Source: Streptomyces sp. NBC_00259 (GTDB lineage: Bacteria > Actinomycetota > Actinomycetes > Streptomycetales > Streptomycetaceae). Taken from it: a stretch of DNA of 64,000 nucleotides. The notes beneath the pieces are model-generated. The model was not told the DNA's origin. It did not search any database and worked only from the letters and a program-made list of their open reading frames with translations. Each line of letters begins with the position of its first letter. The stretch's first letter is position 1. Position numbers and translations under genes: made by a program. This document shows positions 8,649 through 17,257 of this stretch, piece by piece. Where the stretch lies: assembly GCF_036181745.1 (NCBI RefSeq), contig NZ_CP108080.1:930001-994000 (forward strand), in the 5' to 3' direction.

Positions 8649-8890
8649 CGCCCTTTCAGTGCCTGAAGCGCGCCCGGTGCGCGCCGCGTTCCTCGTCGTA
8701 GCGCCCATGACGCCGCGGCCCGCATCCACTCGTCGCGCCCTGAGTGCCGGTGTTCGCCGAGCGTCGTCGACGCGCGCCGGACGCTGACCCGCCCTTCTCC
8801 TCCCTTCCGCCCCGCCCGTCCTGCGGTCACGGCCACGCCGTGGCGCCGCAGCCTGCGCCGGGGCATGTCCTCCCCTGCCCAGGAGCCTCC

Positions 8891-9790
8891 ATGACCGTCG
8901 ATCACGCCCCACCGGACATCTCCGCCATATCCAAGAACGCTCCGGCCGAGGAGCCCGTCGATTCCGTCCAGCCCGCACTCGAAGCCGTCACCCCGGCCGG
9001 GGTACGCGGCGGCCGCGGCGGCCTGCGCTCCGTACCCCGCTGGCTGCGGCGCACCGTGGGCCCCGTGCTCCTGCTCGTGCTGTGGCAGGTGTCCAGCTCC
9101 GCCGGGTTCCTGAACCCGGACACGCTCGCCTCGCCCGGGACCATCGCCCGCGCCGCCGGGGACCTGGTCGCCGACGGCACCCTGCCGAACGCCATGGGTG
9201 TCTCGCTGCGACGGGTCGCCGCGGGGCTGCTCCTCGGTGGCGCGATCGGCATCGGTCTCGCTCTGGTCTCCGGACTGTCCCGGCTCGGCGAGGACCTCGT
9301 CGACGCGACCGTGCAGATGCTGCGGACGGTCCCCTGGGTCGGGCTGATCCCGCTGTTCATCATCTGGCTGGGCATCGGCGAGGCGCCGAAGGTCGCGCTC
9401 ATCGCCCTCGGTGTCGCCTTCCACCTCTATCTCAACGTCTACGCCGGCATCCGAGGCGTCGACGAGCAGCTCGTCGAGGCCGGGCATTCACTGGGTCTCG
9501 GCCGCTGGGGACTGATCCGCCATGTCGTCCTGCCGGGAGCGCTGCCCGGCGCCATGACGGGGCTGCGCTACTCGCTCGCCACCGCCTGGCTGGCGCTCGT
9601 CTTCGGCGAGTCCATCAACGCGGACGCCGGGATCGGCTTCCTGATGAACCAGGCCCGGGAGTTCTTCCGGACCGACGTCATCGTCGTCTGCCTCGTCGTC
9701 TACGCCTTCCTCGGCCTGCTGGCCGACGCCCTCGTCCGCACTCTCGAAAGGCTGCTGCTGCAATGGCGACCGACGTTCAAGGGACAGTGA
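8891..9790 (+). CDS. ssuC: Sulfonate ABC transporter permease
   Basis: This integral membrane permease has 299 residues and carries the SsuC/TauC-type BPD_transp_1 domain. Several hydrophobic helices begin near residue 55. The EAA loop that contacts the ATPase reads EAGHSLGLGRWGLIRHVVLPGALPG (about 195-220 region). An acidic, disordered N-terminus of about 45 residues is longer than usual. AGGAG lies six bases before the ATG. It overlaps the ATPase gene by 28 bases, so the two are translationally coupled. It should import aliphatic sulfonates as a sulfur source together with the three following genes. Confidence 0.9.
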   Translation: MTVDHAPPDISAISKNAPAEEPVDSVQPALEAVTPAGVRGGRGGLRSVPRWLRRTVGPVLLLVLWQVSSSAGFLNPDTLASPGTIARAAGDLVADGTLPNAMGVSLRRVAAGLLLGGAIGIGLALVSGLSRLGEDLVDATVQMLRTVPWVGLIPLFIIWLGIGEAPKVALIALGVAFHLYLNVYAGIRGVDEQLVEAGHSLGLGRWGLIRHVVLPGALPGAMTGLRYSLATAWLALVFGESINADAGIGFLMNQAREFFRTDVIVVCLVVYAFLGLLADALVRTLERLLLQWRPTFKGQ

Positions 9791-10527
9791 ACACAGCGGC
9801 GGACACGACGGCCGCCGTACGGGTCGAAGGACTGACCCGTTCCTTCGACGGCCGTCCGGTGATCGACGGCCTCGATCTGACGCTCCGCCCCGGGGAGTTC
9901 ACCGCGCTGCTCGGACACAGCGGCTGCGGGAAGTCGACACTGCTGCGGGTCCTCGCGGGCCTCGACCGCGACATCGAGGGAACGGTCCTCGTGCCCAAGC
10001 GGCGGGCCGTGGCGTTCCAGGCGCCCCGGCTGATGCCCTGGAAGCGGGTGTGGCGCAACGTGCTGCTGGGCCTGCCGGGCAAGCCCGACCGGGCCGTCGC
10101 GGAGCGCGCGTTGGCGGAGGTCGGCCTCGGCGATCGCTCCGGAGCCTGGCCGAAGACGCTGTCCGGCGGCGAGGCGCAGCGGGCCTCCCTCGCCCGTGCC
10201 CTCGTACGCGAACCCGATCTGCTGCTGCTCGACGAGCCGTTCGGCGCGCTGGACGCGCTGACCCGGCTCACGGCGCAGCAGTTGGTGGCCGAGTTGTGGC
10301 AGCGGCGCGGCTGCGCCGTGCTGCTGGTCACGCACGACGTGGACGAGGCGCTGCTGCTCGCCGATCGGGCGCTGGTGATGCGGGACGGCGTCATCGCGTA
10401 CGAGACGGCCGTCACGCCGGACCGTCCTCGCACCGCCGGTGATCCGCGGCTCGCCGCGCTCCGCACCCGGCTGCTGACCGAACTCGGCGTCGAAGGCCCC
10501 GCCACCACCGCCCGCACCGCCGCCTGA
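9763..10527 (+). CDS. ssuB: Sulfonate ABC transporter ATP-binding protein
   Basis: The protein has 254 residues. Walker A is GHSGCGKST, the Q-loop is AFQAPRLMPW, the signature is LSGGEAQRASLARAL, Walker B is LLLLDEPFGALD, and the switch His is in LLVTHDVDEALL. The APRLMPW form of the Q-loop is typical of the nitrate/sulfonate/taurine (SsuB/TauB) branch. The ATG at 9763 lies inside the permease gene. It powers sulfonate import at the inner face of the membrane. Confidence 0.92.
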   Translation: MATDVQGTVNTAADTTAAVRVEGLTRSFDGRPVIDGLDLTLRPGEFTALLGHSGCGKSTLLRVLAGLDRDIEGTVLVPKRRAVAFQAPRLMPWKRVWRNVLLGLPGKPDRAVAERALAEVGLGDRSGAWPKTLSGGEAQRASLARALVREPDLLLLDEPFGALDALTRLTAQQLVAELWQRRGCAVLLVTHDVDEALLLADRALVMRDGVIAYETAVTPDRPRTAGDPRLAALRTRLLTELGVEGPATTARTAA

Positions 10528-10554
10528 ACCACCCTCACGAGAAAGTCACCCGTC

Positions 10555-11598
10555 ATGAAACGCTTCCTTCCCGCCGCCGCCCTGCTCCCCCTCGCCCTGC
10601 TGCTGTCCGCCTGCTCCGGCAGCTCCGCCGCCGACGACTCCTCGGGCGGAGCCGGCGGCAGTGTCGACGGAAAGGGCTCGCTCACGCTCAACGTCGGGGA
10701 CCAGAAGGGCGGTTCCGAAGCCGTCCTGCGGGCCGCCGGCGAGCTCGACGATCTCCCCTACAGGATCAAGTGGTCCACGTTCACGTCCGGACCGCCGCTG
10801 CTGGAGGCCGTCAACGCCAAGGCCGTGGACGTCGGCTCGGTCGGCAACACCCCGCCCGTCTTCGCCGCGGGCTCCGGTTCGAAGATCAGCATCGTGGCCG
10901 CCACCCACGGCGACTCCGCGGGCGAGGCGATCCTCGTACCCAAGGACTCGCCGTTGCGGACACCCGCGGATCTGAAGGGGAAGTCGGTCGCTGTCGCACA
11001 GGGCAGTTCGGCGCACTACCAGCTGATCGCCTCCCTGCGGAAGGCCGGTCTCGGGCCCGAGGACATCAAGATCAGTCTGCTCCAGCCCGCCGACGCGCTC
11101 GCCGCGTTCACCAGCGGCCGGGTCGACGCATGGGCGGTGTGGGACCCGTACACCTCCCAGGTGCTGCGGGGCGGCAAGAGCCGGGTCCTCACCGACGGCA
11201 ACGGGCTGGTGAACGGACTCGGCTTCCAGGTCGCCGCGCCGTCGGCGCTCGCCGACAAGCAGAAGGCCGCCGCCATCGGTGACCTCATCGAGCGGCTGCG
11301 GCGCGCCCAGGACTGGGTGTTCAAGCACCCGGAGGAGTGGGCGAAGGTCTGGGCGAAGGACACCGGGCTGCCCTACGGGGTCGCGCTCGACGCGGTGAAG
11401 CGGTCGTACGGGACCAGGGTGCCGGTCGCCGTCGACGCCGCGGCGATCGCGTCCGAACAGCAGATCGCCGACACCTTCGCCGAACTGAAGCTCATTCCGC
11501 GCCGCTTCGACTTCGCCGACTACGTCGACGACCGCTTCAACAAGGACCTGCCGCCGTCGACCTCCCCGGCGCGCAGCTATGGAAAGGCCACATCCTGA
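10555..11598 (+). CDS. ssuA: Aliphatic sulfonate-binding lipoprotein
   Basis: The protein has 347 residues. The N-terminus is a lipoprotein signal (MKRFLPAAALLPLALLLSAC), with the lipobox Cys at residue 20 and a Ser/Gly-rich linker after it. The mature part is a type 2 periplasmic binding fold of the SsuA/ThiY group, with conserved stretches GPPLLEAVNAKAVDVGSVGN, AQGSSAHYQLIASLRKAGL and VDAWAVWDPYTSQVL. It delivers the sulfonate to the SsuC permease. Its TGA shares bases with the ATG of the monooxygenase (TGATG), so translation is coupled. Confidence 0.92.
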   Translation: MKRFLPAAALLPLALLLSACSGSSAADDSSGGAGGSVDGKGSLTLNVGDQKGGSEAVLRAAGELDDLPYRIKWSTFTSGPPLLEAVNAKAVDVGSVGNTPPVFAAGSGSKISIVAATHGDSAGEAILVPKDSPLRTPADLKGKSVAVAQGSSAHYQLIASLRKAGLGPEDIKISLLQPADALAAFTSGRVDAWAVWDPYTSQVLRGGKSRVLTDGNGLVNGLGFQVAAPSALADKQKAAAIGDLIERLRRAQDWVFKHPEEWAKVWAKDTGLPYGVALDAVKRSYGTRVPVAVDAAAIASEQQIADTFAELKLIPRRFDFADYVDDRFNKDLPPSTSPARSYGKATS

Positions 11599-12806
11599 TG
11601 AGCGTTCATCTGCACTGGTTCCTGCCGACCGGCGGCGACGGCCGCACCCTCGTCGACCGGCACGCCTACACCGACGGCGGTATCAAACGGTCCCGGATCA
11701 CCCCGGTGAGCGGGGTCCGGGCGCCGGACATCGAGTATCTGGCACAGATCGCGAAGGCCGCCGAGCAGCTGGGTTTCGAGGCCGTGCTGACGCCCACCGG
11801 GACATGGTGCGAGGACGCCTGGCTGACGACGGTGGCGCTGTCGCAGCACACCGAGCGGCTGAAGTTCCTCGTCGCGTTCCGGCCCGGGGTGATCTCGCCG
11901 GTGCTGGCGGCGCAGATGGCGGCGACGTACCAGCGCATCACCCGTGGCCGGCTGCTGCTGAACGTGGTGACGGGTGGCGACTCCACCGAACAGCGACGCT
12001 TCGGCGACCGTCTCGACCACGACCGGCGGTACGCGCGGACGGCGGAGTTCCTGTCGGTCGTCCGGGGTGTGTGGGGCGGTGGCCCGTACGACTTCGAGGG
12101 CGAGCACTTCCAGGTGGAGGGCGGGCTCACGGCGCTTCCGCCGGACCCGCTGCCGGAGATCTTCTTCGGCGGCTCGTCGGCCGCCGCGGGCCCGGTGGCC
12201 GCGGACCACGCCGACGTCTACCTCACCTGGGGCGAGCCGCCGCAGCAGGTGAAGGAGAAGATCGACTGGATCCGCGGGCTCGCGGAGGAACGAGGCCGCC
12301 GGGTGCGCTTCGGGATCCGGCTCCACACCATCTCGCGCGACTCGGCGCGCGAGGCGTGGGCGACGGCGGACCGGCTGCTGGACGATCTCGACCCGGAGAC
12401 GATCGCCGCGGCGCAGCAGGCACTCGGCCGGAGCGAATCGGTGGGCCAGCAGCGGATGCTCGCCCTCCACGGAGGCAGGCGGGAGTCGCTGGAGATCTCG
12501 CCGAATCTGTGGGCGGGCGTGGGGCTGGTGCGCGGCGGGGCGGGGACGGCTCTGGTGGGAAGCCACGCGGACGTCGCGGACCGTATCGAGGAGTACCACG
12601 AGCTGGGCATCGAGCACTTCGTCCTGTCCGGCTACCCGCACCTGGAGGAGGCCTACTGGTTCGGGGAGGGCGTCACCCCCGAACTGGCGGCGCGCGGTCT
12701 CCTCCACCGGATCCCGCCCTCCCCGCTCCTCGGCGTCCCCGCGGCGAACGGCCGTCCCGCCTCGGCCCCGGGCGGCGCGCCCCTCCTGGTGGCGGGCGGT
12801 CGGTAG
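11598..12806 (+). CDS. ssuD: FMNH2-dependent alkanesulfonate monooxygenase
   Basis: The protein has 402 residues and is a luciferase-like monooxygenase that cleaves the C-S bond of alkanesulfonates, releasing sulfite. Typical SsuD motifs are HWFLPTGGDGR, LTPTGTWCEDAWL, LKFLVAFRPGVISPVLAAQMAAT, LLLNVVTGGD and GTALVGSHADVADRI. No flavin reductase (SsuE) gene is adjacent, so reduced flavin must come from elsewhere. The C-terminal 30 residues are Pro/Ala/Gly-rich and not conserved. Overlap with ssuA and a strong hairpin 40 bases downstream mark it as the last gene of the sulfonate operon. Confidence 0.93.
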   Translation: MSVHLHWFLPTGGDGRTLVDRHAYTDGGIKRSRITPVSGVRAPDIEYLAQIAKAAEQLGFEAVLTPTGTWCEDAWLTTVALSQHTERLKFLVAFRPGVISPVLAAQMAATYQRITRGRLLLNVVTGGDSTEQRRFGDRLDHDRRYARTAEFLSVVRGVWGGGPYDFEGEHFQVEGGLTALPPDPLPEIFFGGSSAAAGPVAADHADVYLTWGEPPQQVKEKIDWIRGLAEERGRRVRFGIRLHTISRDSAREAWATADRLLDDLDPETIAAAQQALGRSESVGQQRMLALHGGRRESLEISPNLWAGVGLVRGGAGTALVGSHADVADRIEEYHELGIEHFVLSGYPHLEEAYWFGEGVTPELAARGLLHRIPPSPLLGVPAANGRPASAPGGAPLLVAGGR

Positions 12807-12845
12807 CCCCCACCGGGTCTCCGCGCCCCACCGGGGGCCGTCGCT

Positions 12846-12884
12846 GTCCGGCGGCCGCGCTCCGTCGGAGCCCGGCCGCCGGAC
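12846..12884. terminator. Hairpin after ssuD
   Basis: GTCCGGCGGCCG at 12846-12857 pairs perfectly with CGGCCGCCGGAC at 12873-12884. The 15-base loop itself contains a small GCTCCG/CGGAGC hairpin. This 12-bp GC-rich stem is a likely transcription end for the sulfonate operon and separates it from the amine oxidase operon. There is no T-run, as is common in Streptomyces. Confidence 0.6.
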
Positions 12885-13023
12885 GAGCTGTGGGGCCCTC
12901 CCGGGGAGCCAGCTCACGGGGCCGAGCGGAGGGCCGGTTCCGGGGAGCCGGGGGTCCGCCATGCCGGGGAAGCCCGTGGAGGCGTCGTGGACGGCGGCAG
13001 GGGAGGGCGGTCACCATGGCCTC

Positions 13024-14214
13024 ATGGCTCACGGGACAGCTCACAAGGCCCTGCCCTCCGCAGCCGGAGTCGTCATCATCGGCGGCGGCGTCATCGGGGC
13101 CGGCATCGCGTTCCATCTCGCCGAGGCGGGCGTCCGCGACGTCCTCGTGCTGGAGCGGGACACTCCCGCCTCCGGCTCGTCGGGCAAACCGATCGGCGGC
13201 GTACGCGCCCAGTTCTCCGATCCGCTCAACATCCGTCTCGGGCAGCACAGTCTCCGGGCCTGGCGCGAGTTCGGCAGGCGGCCCGGCGCGGACGTGGGGC
13301 TGGAGCAGGTCGGCTATCTCTTCCTGCTGAACCGCGACGAGGATGTGGCGGCGTTCGGCGAGGCGTCGGCCCTGCAGCGGGAACTGGGCGTGGACAGCCG
13401 TCTTGTCGGCCCCCAAGAGGCCCAGGCTCTGTGCCCGTACGTCGACCCGTCCGGGTTCGTGGCCGCCGCCCACTCCCCCGGCGACGGATACGCCCTGCCC
13501 GAGGCGGCCGTGCTCGGCTATCTGCGGGCCGCCCGCGCCCTCGGCGCGACCGTGCTCCCCCACTGCGCGGTCACCGGTATCGACCGCGACGGCGACGTGC
13601 TGCGTGCCGTCCGTACGCCGTACGGCACGGTCCGTACCACCACCGTGATCTGCGCGGCGGGCGCCTGGTCGGCCGGTATCGCCGAGATGGCCGGGCTGCG
13701 GCTGCCCGTCACGCCACTGCGCCGCCAGATCGCGCTCACCGGACCGCTCGCGCCCCGCCCGCCCCGTATCCCCTTCACCCTCGACTTCGACTCGACCCTG
13801 TACTTCCACAACGACAACGCCGGCGGCCTGGTCCTCGGGCTGTCCGACGCCCGCCAGGAGCCGGGCTTCGGGCGGGAGTTCAGCGAGGAGTGGCTGGAGC
13901 CGTTCCGCGAGGCCGCCGCCCGCGTCGCGCCGGCCCTCGCGGGCATGGAGCCGGCGGGCGGCGGCTGGGCGGGGCTCTACGAGATGACGCCGGACCGCAA
14001 CGCCCTCATCGGCGAGGCGTCCGGCGTCTCCCGCTTTCTGTACGCCACGGGGTTCTCCGGGCACGGCTTCCTCCAGGCGCCCGCGGTGGGCGAGATCGTG
14101 CGCGATCTGTACCTGGGGCGGGAGCCGTTCCTCGACGTGGGCCCGCTGGCGGCGACCCGTTTCGAGGCGGCGCCGTCCCCCACCGCGGCCCGGCCGGAGG
14201 CACACATCATCTGA
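13024..14214 (+). CDS. FAD-dependent amine/pipecolate oxidase-like protein (DAO family)
   Basis: From the ATG at 13024 the protein has 396 residues; an in-frame ATG at 12961 would add 21 residues of poor quality. The FAD-binding Rossmann motif is VVIIGGGVIGAGIAFHLAEAG near the N-terminus, followed by LVLERDTPASGSSGKPIGGVRAQFSD. A GLYEMTPDRNALIGE block and an ATGFSGHGFLQAPAVGE block near the end are typical of the sarcosine/D-amino acid oxidase fold. The next two genes encode enzymes of the pipecolate/2-aminoadipate branch of lysine catabolism, so L-pipecolate oxidase (AmaA-like) is the best guess. Family membership is clear; the substrate is inferred from context only. Confidence 0.75.
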   Translation: MAHGTAHKALPSAAGVVIIGGGVIGAGIAFHLAEAGVRDVLVLERDTPASGSSGKPIGGVRAQFSDPLNIRLGQHSLRAWREFGRRPGADVGLEQVGYLFLLNRDEDVAAFGEASALQRELGVDSRLVGPQEAQALCPYVDPSGFVAAAHSPGDGYALPEAAVLGYLRAARALGATVLPHCAVTGIDRDGDVLRAVRTPYGTVRTTTVICAAGAWSAGIAEMAGLRLPVTPLRRQIALTGPLAPRPPRIPFTLDFDSTLYFHNDNAGGLVLGLSDARQEPGFGREFSEEWLEPFREAAARVAPALAGMEPAGGGWAGLYEMTPDRNALIGEASGVSRFLYATGFSGHGFLQAPAVGEIVRDLYLGREPFLDVGPLAATRFEAAPSPTAARPEAHII

Positions 14215-14300
14215 GCGCCCCGACGATCGTCCCGACAACCGCACCGTCGACCGCACCGTTGACCGCACGTCGACCGCCCCGTCCGGCTCAGGAGGTCCGT

Positions 14301-15659
14301 ATGGCACCCACCCTCCTCCCCACCTGGCAGCTGCGTGCCGCGTTCGCCCGCCGCCTCTCCGCCATGTACGGCACCGAGGTCCCCGCCTACACCACGCTGG
14401 TCGAGGTCGCCGGGCAGGTGAACGACGCCGCGATCAGGGCGGGCGGCGAGCGGGCCCAGCGGCTCGGCAGCATCGCGCGGGTGACGGCGGAGCGGCATGG
14501 CGCGATCCGCGTCGGCACTCCGGGCGAACTGTGCCGGGCCGCCCGGATCTTCGCCGCGCTCGGCATGGAGCCGGTCGGCTTCTACGATCTGCGGGACGCG
14601 TCGGCGAGCGCCGTCCCGGTCGTCTCCACCGCGTTCCGGCCGGTGCTCTCCGAGGAACTGGACCGCAATCCGTTCCGTGTCTTCACCTCCATGCTGACTC
14701 CCGGTGACCGCCGCTTCTTCGACGCGGACCTGGAGAAGCGGCTGGGGACGTTCCTGGAGCGCCGTGAGCTGTTCCCATCGGAGCTGCTGGAGCTCGCGGC
14801 GCACGCCGAACGCGAGGCAGGGCTCGACGAGGAGCGGGCGGAGCGTTTCCTCACCCTCGCGGTCGCGGCCTTCGAACTGTCCCCGGAGCCGGTGGACCGG
14901 GCCTGGTACGCCGAGCTGGAGAAGGTCTCCGCGGTCGCCGCCGACATCGGCGGTGTGACCAGCACCCACATCAACCACCTCACCCCGCGCGTGCTGGACA
15001 TCGACGACCTCTACCGGCGGATGGAGGAGCGGGGCATCACGATGATCGACCGCATTCAGGGGCCGCCGCGCTGGGACGGTCCCGATGTGCTGCTGCGTCA
15101 GACGTCGTTCCGGGCACTGGCGGAGCCCCGCACGTTCCGCGAGGAGGACGGCAGCCTGGCCACCGGCTCGCTGCGGGTGCGGTTCGGCGAGGTCGAGGCA
15201 CGCGGGATCGCGCTGAGCCGTGCGGGACGCGCACTGTACGACCGGCTCGTCGACGGCCCGGTCGAGGAGTGGACGGTGCACTTCCCCCGTACCGAGCGTC
15301 AACTGGCCGTGGACGGGCTGGGGTTCTTCACGTACGAGGCGGTGCGCGACCGGCCGCGGGACGGCCGGCGGCCTCCGGACGATCTGGCCGGGCTGCTCGA
15401 CGGTGGCTGGCTCACCGCCCGGCCGATCGTCTACGAGGACTTCCTGCCGCGCTCGGCGGCGGGGATCTTCCAGTCGAACCTCACCGACCCGGGCGCCCGC
15501 GACTCCGCGCAGAGGGGCACGCACTACGACCAGCACTGGATGTCAGAGGCGATCGGGCGCACGGTGCACGACCCCTTCGACCTCTACGCCGTACAGCAGG
15601 GCGACTCGCTGGCACGGGCCGGACGGGCCCTTGGACTCACCGAGGAGAGCGACGCATGA
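14301..15659 (+). CDS. hglS: 2-oxoadipate dioxygenase/decarboxylase (DUF1338, HglS-type)
   Basis: The protein has 452 residues and an AGGAGG ribosome binding site eight bases before the ATG. It is a DUF1338/YdcJ protein. The likely metal ligands are His66 (TAERHGAIR), His223 or His226 (GGVTSTHINHLTPR) and Glu297 (RFGEVEARGIALS), matching the vicinal-oxygen-chelate-like centre described for Pseudomonas HglS. That enzyme turns 2-oxoadipate into D-2-hydroxyglutarate. The gene overlaps the next one by four bases (ATGA). Its setting between an FAD amine oxidase and an aminoadipate semialdehyde dehydrogenase supports the lysine-degradation role. Confidence 0.85.
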   Translation: MAPTLLPTWQLRAAFARRLSAMYGTEVPAYTTLVEVAGQVNDAAIRAGGERAQRLGSIARVTAERHGAIRVGTPGELCRAARIFAALGMEPVGFYDLRDASASAVPVVSTAFRPVLSEELDRNPFRVFTSMLTPGDRRFFDADLEKRLGTFLERRELFPSELLELAAHAEREAGLDEERAERFLTLAVAAFELSPEPVDRAWYAELEKVSAVAADIGGVTSTHINHLTPRVLDIDDLYRRMEERGITMIDRIQGPPRWDGPDVLLRQTSFRALAEPRTFREEDGSLATGSLRVRFGEVEARGIALSRAGRALYDRLVDGPVEEWTVHFPRTERQLAVDGLGFFTYEAVRDRPRDGRRPPDDLAGLLDGGWLTARPIVYEDFLPRSAAGIFQSNLTDPGARDSAQRGTHYDQHWMSEAIGRTVHDPFDLYAVQQGDSLARAGRALGLTEESDA

Positions 15660-17194
15660 CCACCACCGCACTGCCCGACACCGACGCGCTGCGGGCGCGG
15701 GCCGAACAAGCGCTGCACCGGTGCGGTGCACGGCTGCCCGCCGAAGGGGCTGCCGGGCACCTTGCCGCCCGTACGCCACTGACCGGCGGAACGCTCCTCA
15801 CGCTGCCCATGACCACGTCCGAGGACGCCGACGCGATGATCGCGGAGGCGCGGGCCGCCTTCCTGGAGTGGCGCACGGTCCCGGCGCCGCGCCGAGGCGC
15901 GCTGGTCAAACGGCTCGGCGAGCTGCTCAGCATCCACAAGGAGGATCTGGCCGGGCTGGTCACCATCGAGGCAGGCAAGATCCACTCCGAGGCGCTGGGC
16001 GAGGTCCAGGAGATGATCGACATCTGCGAGTTCGCGGTCGGTCTCTCCCGGCAGCTGTACGGGCGGACGATGGCCTCCGAGCGGCCCGGCCACCGGCTGT
16101 CCGAGAGCTGGCACCCCCTGGGCGTGGTCGGGGTGATCTCCGCGTTCAACTTCCCCGTCGCGGTGTGGTCGTGGAACACGGCGATCGCGCTGGTCTGCGG
16201 GGACACCGTGGTCTGGAAGCCCTCGGAGCTGACCCCGCTCACCGCGGTCGCCTGCGCCGCGCTGCTCCGCAGGGCGGCCGAGGACACCGGCGCCCCCGAC
16301 GGCGTCCACCGGCTGCTGCTGGGCGGCCGGGAGTGCGGTGAACGGCTCGTCGACGATCCGCGGGTGGCGCTGGTCAGCGCCACCGGTTCGGTACGGATGG
16401 GCCGGGAGGTGGGTCCGCGGGTGGCCGCCCGCTTCGGCCGCTGCCTGCTGGAACTCGGCGGGAACAACGCGGCGGTCGTCACTCCGTCCGCCGACCTGGA
16501 CCTGGCGGTGCGCGGCATCGTCTTCTCGGCAGCGGGGACGGCGGGGCAGCGCTGTACGAGCCTGCGGCGGCTCATCGTGCACGAGGAGGTCGCGGACGAG
16601 CTCACGCAGAGGATCGTGCACGCCTACGGTCAGCTGCCCGTCGGTGATCCTTTCCAGCCGGACACCCTGGTCGGCCCGCTGATCTCGACGGCGGCGTACG
16701 ACGCGATGGCCAAGGCTCTGGAGACGGCGCAGGCGGACGGGGGAAAGGTGCTGACGGGCGGCGACCGGCAGTTGCGGGAGGCGGCACCCGAGGCCGCGTA
16801 CGTACGGCCGGCGGTCGTACGGATGCCGGCGCAGACGGCGATCGTCCGCGAGGAGACCTTCGCGCCCGTTCTCTACGTCCTGACCTACCGGACTCTGCAC
16901 GAGGCGATCGAGCTGCACAACGGCGTGCCCCAGGGCCTGTCCTCTTCGATCTTCACCCGGAGCCAGCGGGAGGCGGAACGGTTCCTGGCCGCCGACGGCT
17001 CGGACTGCGGCATCGCCAACGTCAACATCGGCACCTCCGGGGCGGAGATCGGCGGTGCGTTCGGCGGCGAGAAGGAGACGGGCGGCGGCCGTGAGTCGGG
17101 CTCGGACGCGTGGCGCGCGTACATGCGCCGCGCCACGAACACCGTGAACTACTCCGACGACCTCCCGCTCGCCCAGGGCGTCAACTTCCTCTGA
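15656..17194 (+). CDS. amaB: L-2-aminoadipate-6-semialdehyde dehydrogenase (ALDH7/AmaB-type)
   Basis: The protein has 512 residues. The ALDH signatures are FNFPVAVWSWNTA, the glutamate motif LELGGNNA and the catalytic Cys in GTAGQRCTSLRR. The stretch NIGTSGAEIGGAFGGEKETGGGRESGSDAW is diagnostic of the ALDH7 (antiquitin) group, which oxidises 2-aminoadipate 6-semialdehyde, in equilibrium with piperideine-6-carboxylate, to 2-aminoadipate using NAD. The ATG overlaps the stop of hglS. With the upstream FAD oxidase it forms a pipecolate-to-aminoadipate module. An aminoadipate transaminase is not visible nearby. Confidence 0.9.
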   Translation: MTTTALPDTDALRARAEQALHRCGARLPAEGAAGHLAARTPLTGGTLLTLPMTTSEDADAMIAEARAAFLEWRTVPAPRRGALVKRLGELLSIHKEDLAGLVTIEAGKIHSEALGEVQEMIDICEFAVGLSRQLYGRTMASERPGHRLSESWHPLGVVGVISAFNFPVAVWSWNTAIALVCGDTVVWKPSELTPLTAVACAALLRRAAEDTGAPDGVHRLLLGGRECGERLVDDPRVALVSATGSVRMGREVGPRVAARFGRCLLELGGNNAAVVTPSADLDLAVRGIVFSAAGTAGQRCTSLRRLIVHEEVADELTQRIVHAYGQLPVGDPFQPDTLVGPLISTAAYDAMAKALETAQADGGKVLTGGDRQLREAAPEAAYVRPAVVRMPAQTAIVREETFAPVLYVLTYRTLHEAIELHNGVPQGLSSSIFTRSQREAERFLAADGSDCGIANVNIGTSGAEIGGAFGGEKETGGGRESGSDAWRAYMRRATNTVNYSDDLPLAQGVNFL

Positions 17195-17257
17195 CGCGGG
17201 ACGCCACCCCGGAGGCGGAACGGGAAGATCCTCGACACCCCAACAGTTAGTAGAAGC

